In this document: positions 18,693 to 28,203 of the stretch, piece by piece
Position numbering within the stretch: position 1 is the stretch's first letter
How the letters are laid out: each line of letters starts with the position of its first letter
Assembly: GCF_022347685.1 (NCBI RefSeq)
Contig: NZ_JAKRGF010000006.1
Location: forward strand, 158,914-222,913
DNA length: 64,000 nucleotides
Reading direction: 5' to 3'
From: Thalassobius sp. Cn5-15
GTDB lineage: Bacteria; Pseudomonadota; Alphaproteobacteria; Rhodobacterales; Rhodobacteraceae
The notes under the pieces: model-generated
Database searches by the model: none
Told to the model about the DNA's origin: nothing
Seen by the model: only the letters and a program-made list of their open reading frames with translations
Made by a program: the position numbers and the translations under genes

Positions 18693-20141
18693 GTGTCGCA
18701 AACCCAACCTGATACCCCCCCGAGTCTTTATGCCGCCCGCGAGCCTGTCTTTCCTCGCCGAGTGAGCGGTGCTTTCCGCAACATGAAATGGGTGATCATG
18801 GCGATCACCTTGGGGATTTATTACCTGACGCCCTGGATCCGCTGGGATCGCGGCCCGAACTTGCCTGATCAAGCGGTTCTGGTCGATCTGGCGCATCGTC
18901 GTTTCTACTTCTTCTGGATCGAGATCTGGCCGCACGAGTTTTATTTCGTTGCCGGTCTCTTGGTGATGGCGGGATTGGGTTTGTTTCTGTTCACTTCGGC
19001 ATTGGGGCGCGTATGGTGCGGCTATGCATGTCCGCAGACTGTGTGGACGGATCTTTTTATTCTGGTCGAACGCTGGGTGGAGGGTGACCGTAACGCCCGC
19101 CTGCGTCTGCACCGCCAGAAAAAATGGGATGCGCGCAAGGTCCGTCTGCGGGCGATCAAATTTGTTTTGTGGTTTCTGATCGCGCTGGCCACGGGCGGCG
19201 CTTGGGTCTTCTACTTCACCGATGCGCCGCAGCTCGCGATGGATTTGGTGACGCTGAATGCCCATCCGGTTGCTTATTCGACCATGCTGATCCTCACCGC
19301 GACCACCTTCTTCTTCGGTGGGATCGCGCGTGAACAGATCTGTATCTATGCTTGCCCCTGGCCGCGTATTCAGGCCGCGATGATGGATGAGGACACCCTG
19401 ACCATCGGCTACCGTCATTGGCGTGGCGAGCCGCGCGGTAAGCTGAGGGGCAAGAAGGCGCAGGCCGCCGATGCAGCGCCGCAGGGTGATTGTATCGACT
19501 GTATGGCCTGTGTGAATGTCTGCCCGATGGGCATCGACATTCGCGATGGCCAGCAGATGGAATGCATCACATGTGGCCTGTGCATTGACGCCTGTGATGA
19601 TGTGATGGCCAAGATCGGCAAGCCGCGTGGCCTGATCGACTATCTGGCGCTGACCGATGAAACCGCCGAGCAGGCAGGCAAACCGCCGAAATCGGTGTGG
19701 AAACATATTTTCCGCCCACGCACCATCCTTTATACAACGCTTTGGGCGTCCGTGGGTTTGGCGCTTTTGGTGGCGCTGTTTATTCGTCCGGTGATTGAAC
19801 TGACTGTCGCCCCGGTGCGGAACCCTACCTACGTGCTGTTGTCCGATGGCACCATCCGCAACACCTATGATGTGCGCCTGCGGAACAAGAACGGCGATGA
19901 GCGCCCGTTTAAAATTACCATTGCAGGCAATGATGATCTGGCGGTTCGTCTGGAAGGTGTTGAAGGGCAGACTGTGATCGTTCCGGCTGATACAATGAGC
20001 CTGCAGCGTGTCTATGTGACTGCGCCCAAAGGCACAGAGGCGTCGCTGGCCGAACGTGTCAACTTCCGCATCTGGGTGGAGGACACCAGCAATGGCGATC
20101 GCGCGTCCAAAGACACCATCTTTAACGGAAAAGGAAACTGA
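18693..20141 (+). CDS. ccoG: Cytochrome c oxidase accessory protein CcoG
   Basis: Membrane iron-sulfur protein needed for cbb3 maturation; shown in Rhodobacter to act as a Cu(II) reductase. The 482 residues have about five helices and a periplasmic C-terminal Ig-like domain (about 360-482). A tandem ferredoxin region in the middle reads CIDCMACVNVCP followed by CITCGLCIDACD, giving two [4Fe-4S] sites. A membrane motif CGYACPQTVWTDLF precedes it. The start is GTG at 18693 with GGAGCGAG ahead. It begins the ccoGHIS operon and has its own FNR box. Confidence 0.95.
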   Translation: MSQTQPDTPPSLYAAREPVFPRRVSGAFRNMKWVIMAITLGIYYLTPWIRWDRGPNLPDQAVLVDLAHRRFYFFWIEIWPHEFYFVAGLLVMAGLGLFLFTSALGRVWCGYACPQTVWTDLFILVERWVEGDRNARLRLHRQKKWDARKVRLRAIKFVLWFLIALATGGAWVFYFTDAPQLAMDLVTLNAHPVAYSTMLILTATTFFFGGIAREQICIYACPWPRIQAAMMDEDTLTIGYRHWRGEPRGKLRGKKAQAADAAPQGDCIDCMACVNVCPMGIDIRDGQQMECITCGLCIDACDDVMAKIGKPRGLIDYLALTDETAEQAGKPPKSVWKHIFRPRTILYTTLWASVGLALLVALFIRPVIELTVAPVRNPTYVLLSDGTIRNTYDVRLRNKNGDERPFKITIAGNDDLAVRLEGVEGQTVIVPADTMSLQRVYVTAPKGTEASLAERVNFRIWVEDTSNGDRASKDTIFNGKGN

Positions 20142-20143
20142 CC

Positions 20144-20599
20144 GTGACCAAGGAACTGACCGGTAAACATGTTCTGGCAATCTTTGTCGTGGCCTTCGGG
20201 ATCATTATCGCGGTGAACATCACCCTGGCGGTGAACGCGGTGAAAACCTTCCCCGGGCTGGAGGTAAAGAACTCTTATGTCGCGTCGCAGCAGTTCGATG
20301 AACGCAAAGCGGCACAAGAGGCCCTTGGCTGGGACGTGGCCGGCACCCATGAGGCAGGCGTTCTGCGCCTGTCTATCCGCAACGCTGACGGAACCCCCGT
20401 TGAGGCGGCGTCGCTTTACGCGGTGCTGGGGCGCGCGACCCATGTGGCCGATGATGTGGAGCCTGCCTTCACCTTTGATGGCTCGGATTATGTTGCCTCT
20501 ATGGAACTGGCTGATGGCAACTGGCACCTGCGCATGCGTGCTGAGTCCGTGGATGGCACGCCATTCAACCAGCGTGTGATTGTAAACGTGGTGCGTTGA
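20144..20599 (+). CDS. ccoH: cbb3 oxidase assembly protein CcoH (FixH family)
   Basis: Assembly factor associated with the cbb3 complex. The 151 residues start with MTKELTGKHVLAIFVVAFGI, giving one N-terminal membrane helix (about 9-30). A periplasmic beta-rich domain typical of FixH follows. The start is a GTG two bases after the ccoG stop, and the gene ends four bases before ccoI, so translation of the set is likely coupled. Confidence 0.92.
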   Translation: MTKELTGKHVLAIFVVAFGIIIAVNITLAVNAVKTFPGLEVKNSYVASQQFDERKAAQEALGWDVAGTHEAGVLRLSIRNADGTPVEAASLYAVLGRATHVADDVEPAFTFDGSDYVASMELADGNWHLRMRAESVDGTPFNQRVIVNVVR

Positions 20600-20603
20600 T
20601 CTC

Positions 20604-22796
20604 ATGGCCGAAACCCTGCGCCCCCAACTGGCCGCTTGCCCCGCCTGTGTCGCCGCCCCGTCGGCCGAAGCGATTGCTGACGCGAGCGCCCCGACAGAGG
20701 CACGGCTGGCCCTATCGGTGCCGGCTGTGCATTGCGCCGCCTGTATCACCACGGTGGAAAAGGCGCTGTCAGCCGTGCCAGGGGTGCGTGAGGCGCGGGT
20801 CAATCTGACGCTGAAGCGGGCTTTGGTGGAGGCCGATCCAGACGTGACGCCCGCACCACTGATCGCCGCGTTGGAGGAGGTTGGGTATCAGGCCCATGAG
20901 TTGGACGCGGGCGCACTCAGCGCGACAGAGACTGATAAAGCTGGGCGCGAATTGTTGATGCGGCTAGCGGTCGCTGGCTTTGCCTCGATGAACGTGATGC
21001 TGTTGTCAGTGTCTGTCTGGTCAGGCGCTGAGGCTGCGACACGGGACATGTTCCACTGGATCTCTGCGGCGATTGCGCTGCCTACCATCGTCTTTTCAGG
21101 TCAGCCGTTTTTCCGCAACGCATGGGCCGCGCTGAAAGCGGGGCGTCTGAATATGGATGTGCCGATTGTGCTTGCCATTGTGCTGGCGGTCGTCACATCG
21201 CTTTGGGAAACCTCGCTGTCAGGGGAACACGCCTATTTTGATGCGGCTCTCACACTGGTGTTTTTTCTGCTGGCTGGCCGTTACCTAGATCATCGCACCC
21301 GTGCCGTGGCCCGTTCTGCCGCCGAAGAGCTGGCCGCGCTTGAGGTTCCCCGTGCCATCCTGCTGCGCGACGGTGAAGAGGTCACTGTGCCCGTGGCAGA
21401 TGTTGCGGTTTGTGATCTGGTGCTGGTGCGCCCTGGTGGGCGGATGCCGGTGGACGGTGAAATTGTTGAAGGTACCTCGGAACTGGATCGTTCGCTGCTG
21501 ACGGGGGAGACGCTTCCGGTTTTCGCAGCCGCAGGGCAGGTGGTGTCCAGCGGTGAGGTTAACCTGACCGGTCCGCTTGTGGTACGTGCCACCGCTGTGG
21601 GCAAGGATACGTCGCTGCACCAGATGGCCGAACTGGTCGCCATCGCGGAATCAGGGCGGTCGCGTTACACCTCGCTGGCGGATAGTGCTGCGAAACTTTA
21701 TGCGCCGGGTGTGCATATCTTGTCGGCGCTCAGTTTCCTGGGCTGGTTGATCTATTCCGGTGACATGCGCACATCACTTAACATTGCGGCTGCAGTGCTG
21801 ATCATCACCTGCCCCTGTGCGCTGGGTCTGGCTGTGCCAGCGGTGACAACGGCGGCCTCTGGCCGGTTGTTCCGCAAGGGCATGCTGATCAAACATTCCA
21901 CCGCGCTGGAACGACTGGCGCAGGTGGATACTGTGGTGTTTGACAAAACCGGCACGCTGACCGCTGGCACGCCGGAATTAACCAACCTTTCAGACCATAC
22001 GCCCGCGCATGTTTCCGTGGCACTGGCACTGGCAGCGGGATCGTCGCACCCGCTATCCCGCGCGCTGGTCGCCGCAGCTGACGGCGCAGAAGCGGCAGAG
22101 GTCACGGTTCTGCGTGAAGTTCCCGGTTACGGGACAGAGGCGGTTTGGAACGATAAACAGGTCCGTCTGGGCCGTGCGGCATGGGTGGGTGCCGAAAACG
22201 TCAGTATGAGCGCCGCATTAACCGTCAGCTGGCTGGCCATTGAGGGCGAGGCGCCTGTTGCCTTCACCTTTACCGACCGTTTGCGCGATGGCGCAGAACA
22301 GGCCGTGTCTGAATTGCAGGCGGCGGGGAAGGATGTGCTGCTGATTTCTGGCGACACCACCGGCGCGGTAGAGGCGCTGGCACATCGACTGGGTATCAAA
22401 AACTGGATGGCCGAGGCGCTGCCCGCCGATAAAGCCGCACGGGTCGATACGCTGACCCAGAACGGCAACAAGGTGCTGATGGTCGGCGACGGTCTGAACG
22501 ACACGGCTGCGCTGTCGGCGGCGCATGTGTCCATTTCGCCTGCATCGGCACTGGATGCGGCGCGTGTGGCGTCGGATATCGTGCTTCTGGGGGGCGATCT
22601 GTCGCCTATCGCGGATGCGCTGGACACAGCACAATCGGCGACGAAGCGGATCCGCGAAAACTTCCAGATTGCGACGCTCTACAATGTAATCGCTGTACCG
22701 ATTGCCGTGATTGGTCTGGCCACGCCCTTGGTTGCGGCCTTGGCCATGTCGTCCAGTTCGATTACAGTGTCCCTGAACGCGCTGCGCCTGCGCTAA
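20604..22796 (+). CDS. ccoI: Copper-transporting P-type ATPase CcoI
   Basis: P1B-type ATPase that exports copper for insertion into CcoN. The 730 residues show an N-terminal metal-binding domain with Cys44-x-x-Cys47 (HCAACITTVEKAL) and an additional Cys-Pro-Ala-Cys at 12-15. Eight membrane helices include the ion motif TCPCALGLAVP. The actuator motif LTGET, the phosphorylation site DKTGTLTAG and the hinge VGDGLNDTAAL are all present. Its place between ccoH and ccoS assigns it to oxidase assembly rather than to copper detoxification. Confidence 0.95.
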   Translation: MAETLRPQLAACPACVAAPSAEAIADASAPTEARLALSVPAVHCAACITTVEKALSAVPGVREARVNLTLKRALVEADPDVTPAPLIAALEEVGYQAHELDAGALSATETDKAGRELLMRLAVAGFASMNVMLLSVSVWSGAEAATRDMFHWISAAIALPTIVFSGQPFFRNAWAALKAGRLNMDVPIVLAIVLAVVTSLWETSLSGEHAYFDAALTLVFFLLAGRYLDHRTRAVARSAAEELAALEVPRAILLRDGEEVTVPVADVAVCDLVLVRPGGRMPVDGEIVEGTSELDRSLLTGETLPVFAAAGQVVSSGEVNLTGPLVVRATAVGKDTSLHQMAELVAIAESGRSRYTSLADSAAKLYAPGVHILSALSFLGWLIYSGDMRTSLNIAAAVLIITCPCALGLAVPAVTTAASGRLFRKGMLIKHSTALERLAQVDTVVFDKTGTLTAGTPELTNLSDHTPAHVSVALALAAGSSHPLSRALVAAADGAEAAEVTVLREVPGYGTEAVWNDKQVRLGRAAWVGAENVSMSAALTVSWLAIEGEAPVAFTFTDRLRDGAEQAVSELQAAGKDVLLISGDTTGAVEALAHRLGIKNWMAEALPADKAARVDTLTQNGNKVLMVGDGLNDTAALSAAHVSISPASALDAARVASDIVLLGGDLSPIADALDTAQSATKRIRENFQIATLYNVIAVPIAVIGLATPLVAALAMSSSSITVSLNALRLR

Positions 22797-22904
22797 TCAT
22801 TTGGCGGCAAAACTTGCGCTACCTCAAAGTGGGCGTGTGCGACTGCCGCTAGAGTGCGCGTCTGTTATCGTCGCATATGCGTCTGCGCCAAAGGAAAGCT
22901 TTCG

Positions 22905-23063
22905 ATGGAAATCATCGCCTATCTGATCCCGATTTCCCTCCTTCTTGGGGGCGTAGGGCTTGGCGCATTTGTCTACACGGTGCGCAGCAATCAGTATGAT
23001 GATCCCGAAGGCAACAGCCAGCGGATCCTCAGTGATGAGTATGACGACAAGCCGAAGGGCTAA
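22905..23063 (+). CDS. ccoS: cbb3 oxidase assembly protein CcoS
   Basis: Very small maturation protein of 52 residues, needed for heme and copper insertion into CcoN. It has one membrane helix (about 4-24) followed by the diagnostic motif SNQYDDPEGNSQRILSDEYD. I chose the ATG at 22905, which has AAGGAAAG before it; a longer reading from 22854 adds an implausible Cys/Arg-rich lead. It lies 108 bases after ccoI and ends the ccoGHIS operon. Confidence 0.93.
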   Translation: MEIIAYLIPISLLLGGVGLGAFVYTVRSNQYDDPEGNSQRILSDEYDDKPKG

Positions 23064-23082
23064 CCGGTCGTCGTACCATTCA

Positions 23083-23128
23083 AAACAAAGCCCCCGCTGG
23101 TGGATGCACAGCGGGGGCTTTGTTTCTG
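23083..23128. terminator. Bidirectional terminator between ccoS and the DacC-like gene
   Basis: A 17-base perfect inverted repeat (AAACAAAGCCCCCGCTG from 23083, its complement ending at 23125) with a 9-base loop. T-rich on the right and A-rich on the left, so it can end transcripts from both sides. Confidence 0.9.
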
Positions 23129-23162
23129 TTTTGCAGAGAGGGCTTAACCCGACCTGACTTCG

Positions 23163-24623
23163 TCAACCTGGTCCGACCATGAAACAGGTCACTTGCCGGG
23201 CCTGCAGACGGCGGCAGGCCAGATCGGCTTTCTCCCGTGGCATGCCCATGAACTGCGCATCATAGCCTGCTTTGCGCTTCACCACCTTGCGCAGCGATCC
23301 GTCCAAGGTGTTCATTTCGGCCAATGCCGTCTTCAGCAGCATGCGCTGCGCAGCGTAGCGGCTGGGGAAGCGGCCCACGTTGATGCCCCAGTGATTGCCG
23401 CCGGATGTCGAGAGGCGCGCCACCACTTCCTGACCGTCTTCTTGTAGCGGCTCAGACGTGTCAAGGGTGGCAGAAATTGGCGCGGCAGGCGCCGAGGGTT
23501 CGGCAGCGACTGTGCTGGCCAGAACAACGTCTTTCGGTGTCGCGGGCTTTGCTTTGGGTTTCGTGGCTATTTTTGTCGTGGATTTGGGGGCCTCAACGCT
23601 GGTCGCTTCGGCGACGGCTTGATTGATTTCATCACTCAGAGCCAGCAGCACGGGCGGCTTTGCCGCCGCACCCGGACGGGCCTGCGGACGCAGGCTCTTC
23701 TTCACGGTTGTGACGGTGCGGATGGTTTTGCCGGTGCCGGGCACTGCGCCATAAACAGGCCGCGCCGGTTTACGGGTGGCCACCCGCGTGGGTGCCTTGC
23801 GGAATCCCATGTCCAGCAGTTCCGCGACACGTTTGTTGCGTGTCGCGGTGGAACGGCCGCCAAACACAGTCGCAATGATGCGCTCGCTGCCACGTTCAGC
23901 AGAGGCGACCAGATTGAAGCCAGCGGCGTTGGTATAGCCCGTTTTGATCCCATCCGCGCCGCGGTAGTTGGCCAGCAAGCGGCGGTTGGTGTTACGCACT
24001 GTCTTGATCCCCGCATGGGTCGATTGGCGCGAGAATAGGTTGTAGTATTCGGGGTAGTCATAAAAGATGTGGCGTCCCAGCGTGGTCATATCGCGTGCGG
24101 TGGACAGATGGCCGCTTTGGGTCAGACCATGGGCGTTCTTGAAGTTGGTGCGCGACATCCCCAATGCCTTAGCAGTGCGGTTCATCCGCTGTGCAAACTT
24201 CTTTTCAGAGCCTGAGATCGCCTCGCCAATCGCGGTTGCCGCGTCATTGGCGGATTTCACCGCAGCGGCGCGAATAAGATAGCGCAGTTTGATGCGTTGA
24301 CCCGCGACCAAACCCAGTTTCGAGGGCGGCTCAGACGCTGCATGTTTCGAAATCCGCACCTTGGTGTCGAGGCTGATTTCACCACGCTCCACCGCCTCAA
24401 ACGCAATGTAAAGCGTCATCATCTTGGTCAACGAGGCAGGGTGCAGCCGCGTGTCAGCGTTGCGCGAATGGATGACGCGACCGTCACGCGCATCAACAAC
24501 CATTGCCGCATAGGGCGCGGCGCAAAGTTGCTGCGGGAGGGCCGCAAACATCGTAATGAGGGTGAGTATCAGCATGCTAAATAGAACACGCTGCCCCTGA
24601 CGGAGTCGTTCGGTAACTGCCAT
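23163..24623 (-). CDS. D-alanyl-D-alanine carboxypeptidase with SPOR domain (DacC-like)
   Basis: Periplasmic low-molecular-weight penicillin-binding protein that trims the terminal D-Ala of peptidoglycan stem peptides. The 486 residues begin with a signal peptide (about 1-35, cleavage near CAAPYAA). The S11 peptidase domain follows with Ser64-x-x-Lys67 (ASLTKMM), Ser124-Ala-Asn126 and Lys227-Thr-Gly, all catalytic motifs intact. A Pro/Ala/Lys-rich linker (about 285-400) leads to a C-terminal SPOR domain (about 405-486), which binds denuded glycan at the division site. The SPOR fusion is common in alphaproteobacteria. Its upstream 206 bases hold no visible gene. Confidence 0.93.
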   Translation of the reverse strand: MAVTERLRQGQRVLFSMLILTLITMFAALPQQLCAAPYAAMVVDARDGRVIHSRNADTRLHPASLTKMMTLYIAFEAVERGEISLDTKVRISKHAASEPPSKLGLVAGQRIKLRYLIRAAAVKSANDAATAIGEAISGSEKKFAQRMNRTAKALGMSRTNFKNAHGLTQSGHLSTARDMTTLGRHIFYDYPEYYNLFSRQSTHAGIKTVRNTNRRLLANYRGADGIKTGYTNAAGFNLVASAERGSERIIATVFGGRSTATRNKRVAELLDMGFRKAPTRVATRKPARPVYGAVPGTGKTIRTVTTVKKSLRPQARPGAAAKPPVLLALSDEINQAVAEATSVEAPKSTTKIATKPKAKPATPKDVVLASTVAAEPSAPAAPISATLDTSEPLQEDGQEVVARLSTSGGNHWGINVGRFPSRYAAQRMLLKTALAEMNTLDGSLRKVVKRKAGYDAQFMGMPREKADLACRRLQARQVTCFMVGPG

Positions 24624-24829
24624 ATCTGCCTCTGCACTGCCGGATTAAGTCCGGTCTGGCTAAATCTGCTTTCGATCAGGCTAACATAGAGAGGCCTTTG
24701 AATAAAGCGCGCATTGTTGTATCCGCGTTACCGCTTTTGGGTGTAGTGGGGCTGTAAACGTCATAGAATTAGGCAGATGTGGTGTCCAATCCTGCTGTGA
24801 CCGCAAGGAGGCAACGCAATTGTGTTGGC

Positions 24830-25348
24830 TCAGGCACTCAGTGGTTTGAACATATAGGTTGTCGAATCGAGGTGCTGGCCGCCGGCATCCAGACAGTAGC
24901 CGGGAATCACCCCCGCGGTCTGATATCCCAGATCACGGTAAAGCGGTTCGGCATTGTCGCCAGTGCGGGTGTCGAGGGTCAGCAGACCCTTGCCCATGTC
25001 CCGTGCAGTCATCTCCAGATGTTGCATCAACTGCCGCGCCAGACCTTTGCGGCGATGGTCAGGGTGCACCAGCAGCTTGGACACCTCGCCACGATGGGGC
25101 TGGTTGTCGGGCATGGCTGTGATCAGGGTGGCCACGCCGACGGCATGCCCTTCCTCCACTGCTACAAACAGACGTCGGGCGCCGGATTGTACCTGTGCTA
25201 ACAGTCCCTGCCAGAACGCGCGGGCATCGCTCAGGTCATGGGGCAGGATGAAGCCGACGCTGGCACCATCCAGCACGCAGGCGTGTAAGATGCCTGAGAG
25301 ATCATCAAGGCCTGTGCGCATTTCTTCAGCGGTCCATTCGGTGATCAT
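24830..25348 (-). CDS. GNAT family N-acetyltransferase
   Basis: A 172-residue acetyltransferase. The acetyl-CoA site is clear: VSKLLVHPDHRRKGLARQLM (about residues 90-109), with the Arg-Arg-x-Gly-x-Ala loop. The substrate is unknown. An in-frame GTG at 25360 would overlap the XRE-cupin stop by four bases, but it has no Shine-Dalgarno. The ATG at 25348 has GAGAGG six bases upstream and was preferred. It lies immediately downstream of the XRE-cupin gene and probably shares its transcript. Confidence 0.85.
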   Translation of the reverse strand: MITEWTAEEMRTGLDDLSGILHACVLDGASVGFILPHDLSDARAFWQGLLAQVQSGARRLFVAVEEGHAVGVATLITAMPDNQPHRGEVSKLLVHPDHRRKGLARQLMQHLEMTARDMGKGLLTLDTRTGDNAEPLYRDLGYQTAGVIPGYCLDAGGQHLDSTTYMFKPLSA

Positions 25349-25356
25349 TGTCCCTC

Positions 25357-25896
25357 TCACAGTAAAAACAGGTGGTAATGCGCGTCTTCTGGGCCGGTTT
25401 CAAAACAGCTTGCGCCGTAAAGCCGGTAACGCAGACAGTCGCCTGTGTTCAGCAGGTGCGCGGTTTCGTCGACTGTGACCGTCAACTGTCCTGACAGCAG
25501 CAGCAGGTGGTGCTCCAGCCCCGCACGCGGTGGCGTGTCATAGTTTATGCGTTGGTTCGCAGGCAGGTGACAGTTCAGCCATTCGCCCGCCAGATCAGCA
25601 CTGGGTGGGGAAATAACACTGCGCTTGAAACCGGTCGCAGGATCTGACCATGACTTGCGCGAAGTGGCGGTGATAACAGGGGTCGCCTGATCCTCCACCA
25701 GGGCCAAGAGCCGCGACATAGAGATGCCATAGGCGCGGCACAGTTTGGCAAGGGTGTCGGTGGTCGGGCTGACCTGTGCCTTTTCCAGACGGGCGAGCGT
25801 GGCGCGACTGACGCCAGTTTTCTGCACCAGTTGGTCCAGCGTCCACCCCGATTGGTTGCGCAGCTTACAAAGCTGTTGGGCAAGGAGGGTATCCAT
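25357..25896 (-). CDS. XRE-family regulator with cupin domain
   Basis: A 179-residue regulator: an N-terminal helix-turn-helix of the lambda-repressor type (about residues 8-62, LVQKTGVSRATLARLEKAQV) fused to a C-terminal cupin (about 100-179, with the barrel strand EHHLLLLSGQLTVTV). Proteins of this design sense small molecules and often control nearby amine, amino-acid or acetyltransferase genes. The GNAT gene begins at its end, so the two are probably one regulator-enzyme unit. The cupin metal-binding histidines are only partly conserved, with His-His near the first motif. Confidence 0.88.
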   Translation of the reverse strand: MDTLLAQQLCKLRNQSGWTLDQLVQKTGVSRATLARLEKAQVSPTTDTLAKLCRAYGISMSRLLALVEDQATPVITATSRKSWSDPATGFKRSVISPPSADLAGEWLNCHLPANQRINYDTPPRAGLEHHLLLLSGQLTVTVDETAHLLNTGDCLRYRLYGASCFETGPEDAHYHLFLL

Positions 25897-25958
25897 GGGC
25901 TGTTCTCTTGCTGATTCTCATAAGTGAGAATAATGACCACAAAAGAGAGTGAAAACTT

Positions 25959-26666
25959 TTAACTCTTTTCGATCCGCTCGATCAGCGCTGGCAGCTGTCC
26001 CAGATGATCCAGTGCCTGATATTTGGGCGATGTTTCGGGGGCAGGGGCCTTTTCAAACTCCCAGATCTCACCATGGGGTACGTAGATGCCCCAGCCACCA
26101 GCCTCGACCATCGGGACCACGTCGGACTTCATCGAATTGCCCACCATCAGGCCGCGTTTGGCCCCGTCACCATGCTTGGCAAAGATGCGGGTGTAGACGG
26201 CGGGATTTTTGTCGCTGACAATTTCGACCCCATCGAACAGATCGCCCAGCCCCGATTGGGCCAGCTTGCGTTCCTGATCCAAGAGGTCGCCCTTTGTGAT
26301 CAGCAAAACACGGTGAGTGCTGGCTATGGCCTCCACCGCAGTATGCGCATGAGGCAACAGTTCGATCGGGTGCTGCAACATCTCTTGCCCGGCATCAATC
26401 AACTCACGAAGTACCTCACCGGGGACTCGATTGTCCGTCACCTCCAACGCGGTTTCGATCATCGACAGAACGAATCCTTTCACCCCGAACCCGTAGTGGC
26501 CCAGATTGCGCCGTTCAGCGGCCAGCAAGCGCTCGCTCAGGTGGTGATCATCTGCGTGATCACGCAACAATTCCGCGAATCGATCCTGCGTGATGCGGAA
26601 AAATCGTTCGTTGTGCCAAAGCGTATCATCCGCATCAAAGCCAATTGTTGTAAGTTTACTGGCCAA
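25959..26666 (-). CDS. HAD-family hydrolase (YjjG/PynA-like)
   Basis: A 235-residue haloacid dehalogenase-type phosphatase. Motif I is GFDADDTLWHNERFF, with the catalytic aspartates at about 10 and 12; motif II is LLITKGD; motif III Lys is in SDKNPAVYTRIF; and motif IV is MVGNSMKSDVVPMVEAGG. The pattern is closest to the nucleotide phosphatase branch, but the substrate is not certain. The start is a TTG at 26666 with GGGGG upstream; the next in-frame ATG would remove motif I. It lies 62 bases upstream of the XRE-cupin gene on the same strand. Confidence 0.87.
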   Translation of the reverse strand: MASKLTTIGFDADDTLWHNERFFRITQDRFAELLRDHADDHHLSERLLAAERRNLGHYGFGVKGFVLSMIETALEVTDNRVPGEVLRELIDAGQEMLQHPIELLPHAHTAVEAIASTHRVLLITKGDLLDQERKLAQSGLGDLFDGVEIVSDKNPAVYTRIFAKHGDGAKRGLMVGNSMKSDVVPMVEAGGWGIYVPHGEIWEFEKAPAPETSPKYQALDHLGQLPALIERIEKS

Positions 26667-26785
26667 TTTTGCCCCCGAATCGCGCTGATAGACAGGTCTG
26701 CGGATAGCAGACCTCTTTTCTAACCTACAACACAGGTTATATAGACCGTTCTATAGCCCACCGCATTACACTGAAGACACGTTCC

Positions 26786-27139
26786 ATGATTGACCCTGCC
26801 GTACCGATGATTGTGATGACATCTGACAACGATGATGACTTCGGTGGCGACAGTTCTGTCGCGCTGGAAACCCGTCCCAAGACGAAGCGCCCGCCGCTTT
26901 ACAAAGTGATGTTGCTGAATGACGACTACACCCCGATGGAGTTTGTGGTCCACATTCTTGAGCGCTTCTTTGGTATGAACCACTCGCAGGCGTTTGAGAT
27001 TATGCTGACCGTGCATAAAAAAGGCGTGGCGATTGTGGGCGTGTTCAGCCATGAGATCGCCGAAACCAAGGTGACGCAGGTGATGGATTTCGCCCGCCGC
27101 CATCAACACCCGTTGCAATGCACCATGGAAAAGGAGTGA
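26786..27139 (+). CDS. clpS: ATP-dependent Clp protease adaptor ClpS
   Basis: Adaptor that delivers N-end-rule substrates to ClpAP. The 117-residue protein has a disordered N-terminal tail (about 1-35) and the ClpS core with [20 protein letters not shown], which contains the N-degron pocket residues. His in [10 protein letters not shown] and the closing [13 protein letters not shown] are also typical. clpA is not downstream here; the next gene encodes an rRNA methyltransferase. It is divergent from the HAD gene with 119 bases between start codons. Confidence 0.95.
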   Translation: MIDPAVPMIVMTSDNDDDFGGDSSVALETRPKTKRPPLYKVMLLNDDYTPMEFVVHILERFFGMNHSQAFEIMLTVHKKGVAIVGVFSHEIAETKVTQVMDFARRHQHPLQCTMEKE

Positions 27140-27166
27140 TCCGTTTACGGATCGCCGGATAATCTG

Positions 27167-28165
27167 ATGTCTCATCCGCGTTTGTCGCTGGCTCTGAATG
27201 GGGGCGGTTTGTTCCTGTCAGAAGGGCGCACAGTAGTTTTTGGCGCTCGCAGCGATGTGGACCTGCGCGACCTGCCGCAGGCCCAGTGCCAACTGGTGGT
27301 GGGATATAAGCCCGACCACGATCGTTTCGCCGCAGCAGGCTGGGATGTTGTCACTGCAGCGGAGGGTAAGTTTGCAACCGGCCTGATCTTTCTGCCACGG
27401 GCCAAAAAGCTGGCCAAGGCGATGGTGGCCGAGGCGCTGGCGTTAGGCGTGCAGACGCTGGTGGTCGACGGGCTGAAAACCGAAGGCATCGACAGCCTGT
27501 TGAAAGAAATGCGCAAGGCAGCGCCGCTGCAAAATTCCATCGCCAAGGCGCATGGCAAACTGTTCTGGGTCGCGGCGGATGATCTGGGCGATGCGCTCAC
27601 CGCTTGGGCGGCCCCTGCGCGGCAAGAGATTGATGAGGGGCTGATCACGGCCCCTGGTGTGTTTTCCGCCGACGGTATTGATCCTGCATCGCGCCTTTTG
27701 GTCGACGCGCTGCCTGTGAAACTGGGGAAGCATCTGGCAGACCTCGGCGCAGGTTGGGGCTATCTGTCCCGCGCGATCCTCAGCCGTGACACGGTGAAAT
27801 CGCTGGCCTTGGTCGAGGCGGAGCATACCAGCCTGTCTTGTGCGCGTGAGAATGTCAGAGATGAACGGGCGTCGTTTTATTGGGCAGATGCAACCAACTG
27901 GCGGTCAGACCGCTTGCTGGACGGGGTGATCATGAATCCGCCGTTTCACACTGGACGGGCGGCAGAACCGCAATTGGGTCAGGCGTTTATCGTCAATGCG
28001 GCGCGTAATCTGGCGTTGTCAGGCCAGCTGTGGTTGGTGGCAAACCGCCAATTGCCCTATGAGGCAACACTTGCCCAGCTGTTTCTGGATGTGGAAGAAA
28101 TAGCTGGCGATAATCGATTCAAGGTTCTACATGCAGCGCGCAAGCGTCGTGCGGGCAACGCGTAA
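27167..28165 (+). CDS. Class I SAM-dependent methyltransferase, RsmC-like
   Basis: Probable 16S rRNA guanine-N2 methyltransferase. The 332 residues show the two-domain plan of RsmC: a diverged N-terminal methyltransferase-like half (about 1-150) and a catalytic C-terminal half. The SAM loop is LADLGAGWGYLSRAIL (about residues 190-205), and the catalytic motif Asn-Pro-Pro-Phe-His is near 262-266 (MNPPFHTGR). RsmC itself modifies G1207 in E. coli; the exact target here could be that or a related guanine. It starts 27 bases after clpS and may be cotranscribed. Confidence 0.85.
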   Translation: MSHPRLSLALNGGGLFLSEGRTVVFGARSDVDLRDLPQAQCQLVVGYKPDHDRFAAAGWDVVTAAEGKFATGLIFLPRAKKLAKAMVAEALALGVQTLVVDGLKTEGIDSLLKEMRKAAPLQNSIAKAHGKLFWVAADDLGDALTAWAAPARQEIDEGLITAPGVFSADGIDPASRLLVDALPVKLGKHLADLGAGWGYLSRAILSRDTVKSLALVEAEHTSLSCARENVRDERASFYWADATNWRSDRLLDGVIMNPPFHTGRAAEPQLGQAFIVNAARNLALSGQLWLVANRQLPYEATLAQLFLDVEEIAGDNRFKVLHAARKRRAGNA

Positions 28166-28203
28166 GGCGCCACTCTAGTTCAGGCTTCGTTTAGGAGATA
28201 TCC

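Noticed and set aside
18525..20180. A 551-residue open frame antisense to ccoG
   Set aside because: It crosses the ccoG FNR box and promoter region and has no recognisable domain.
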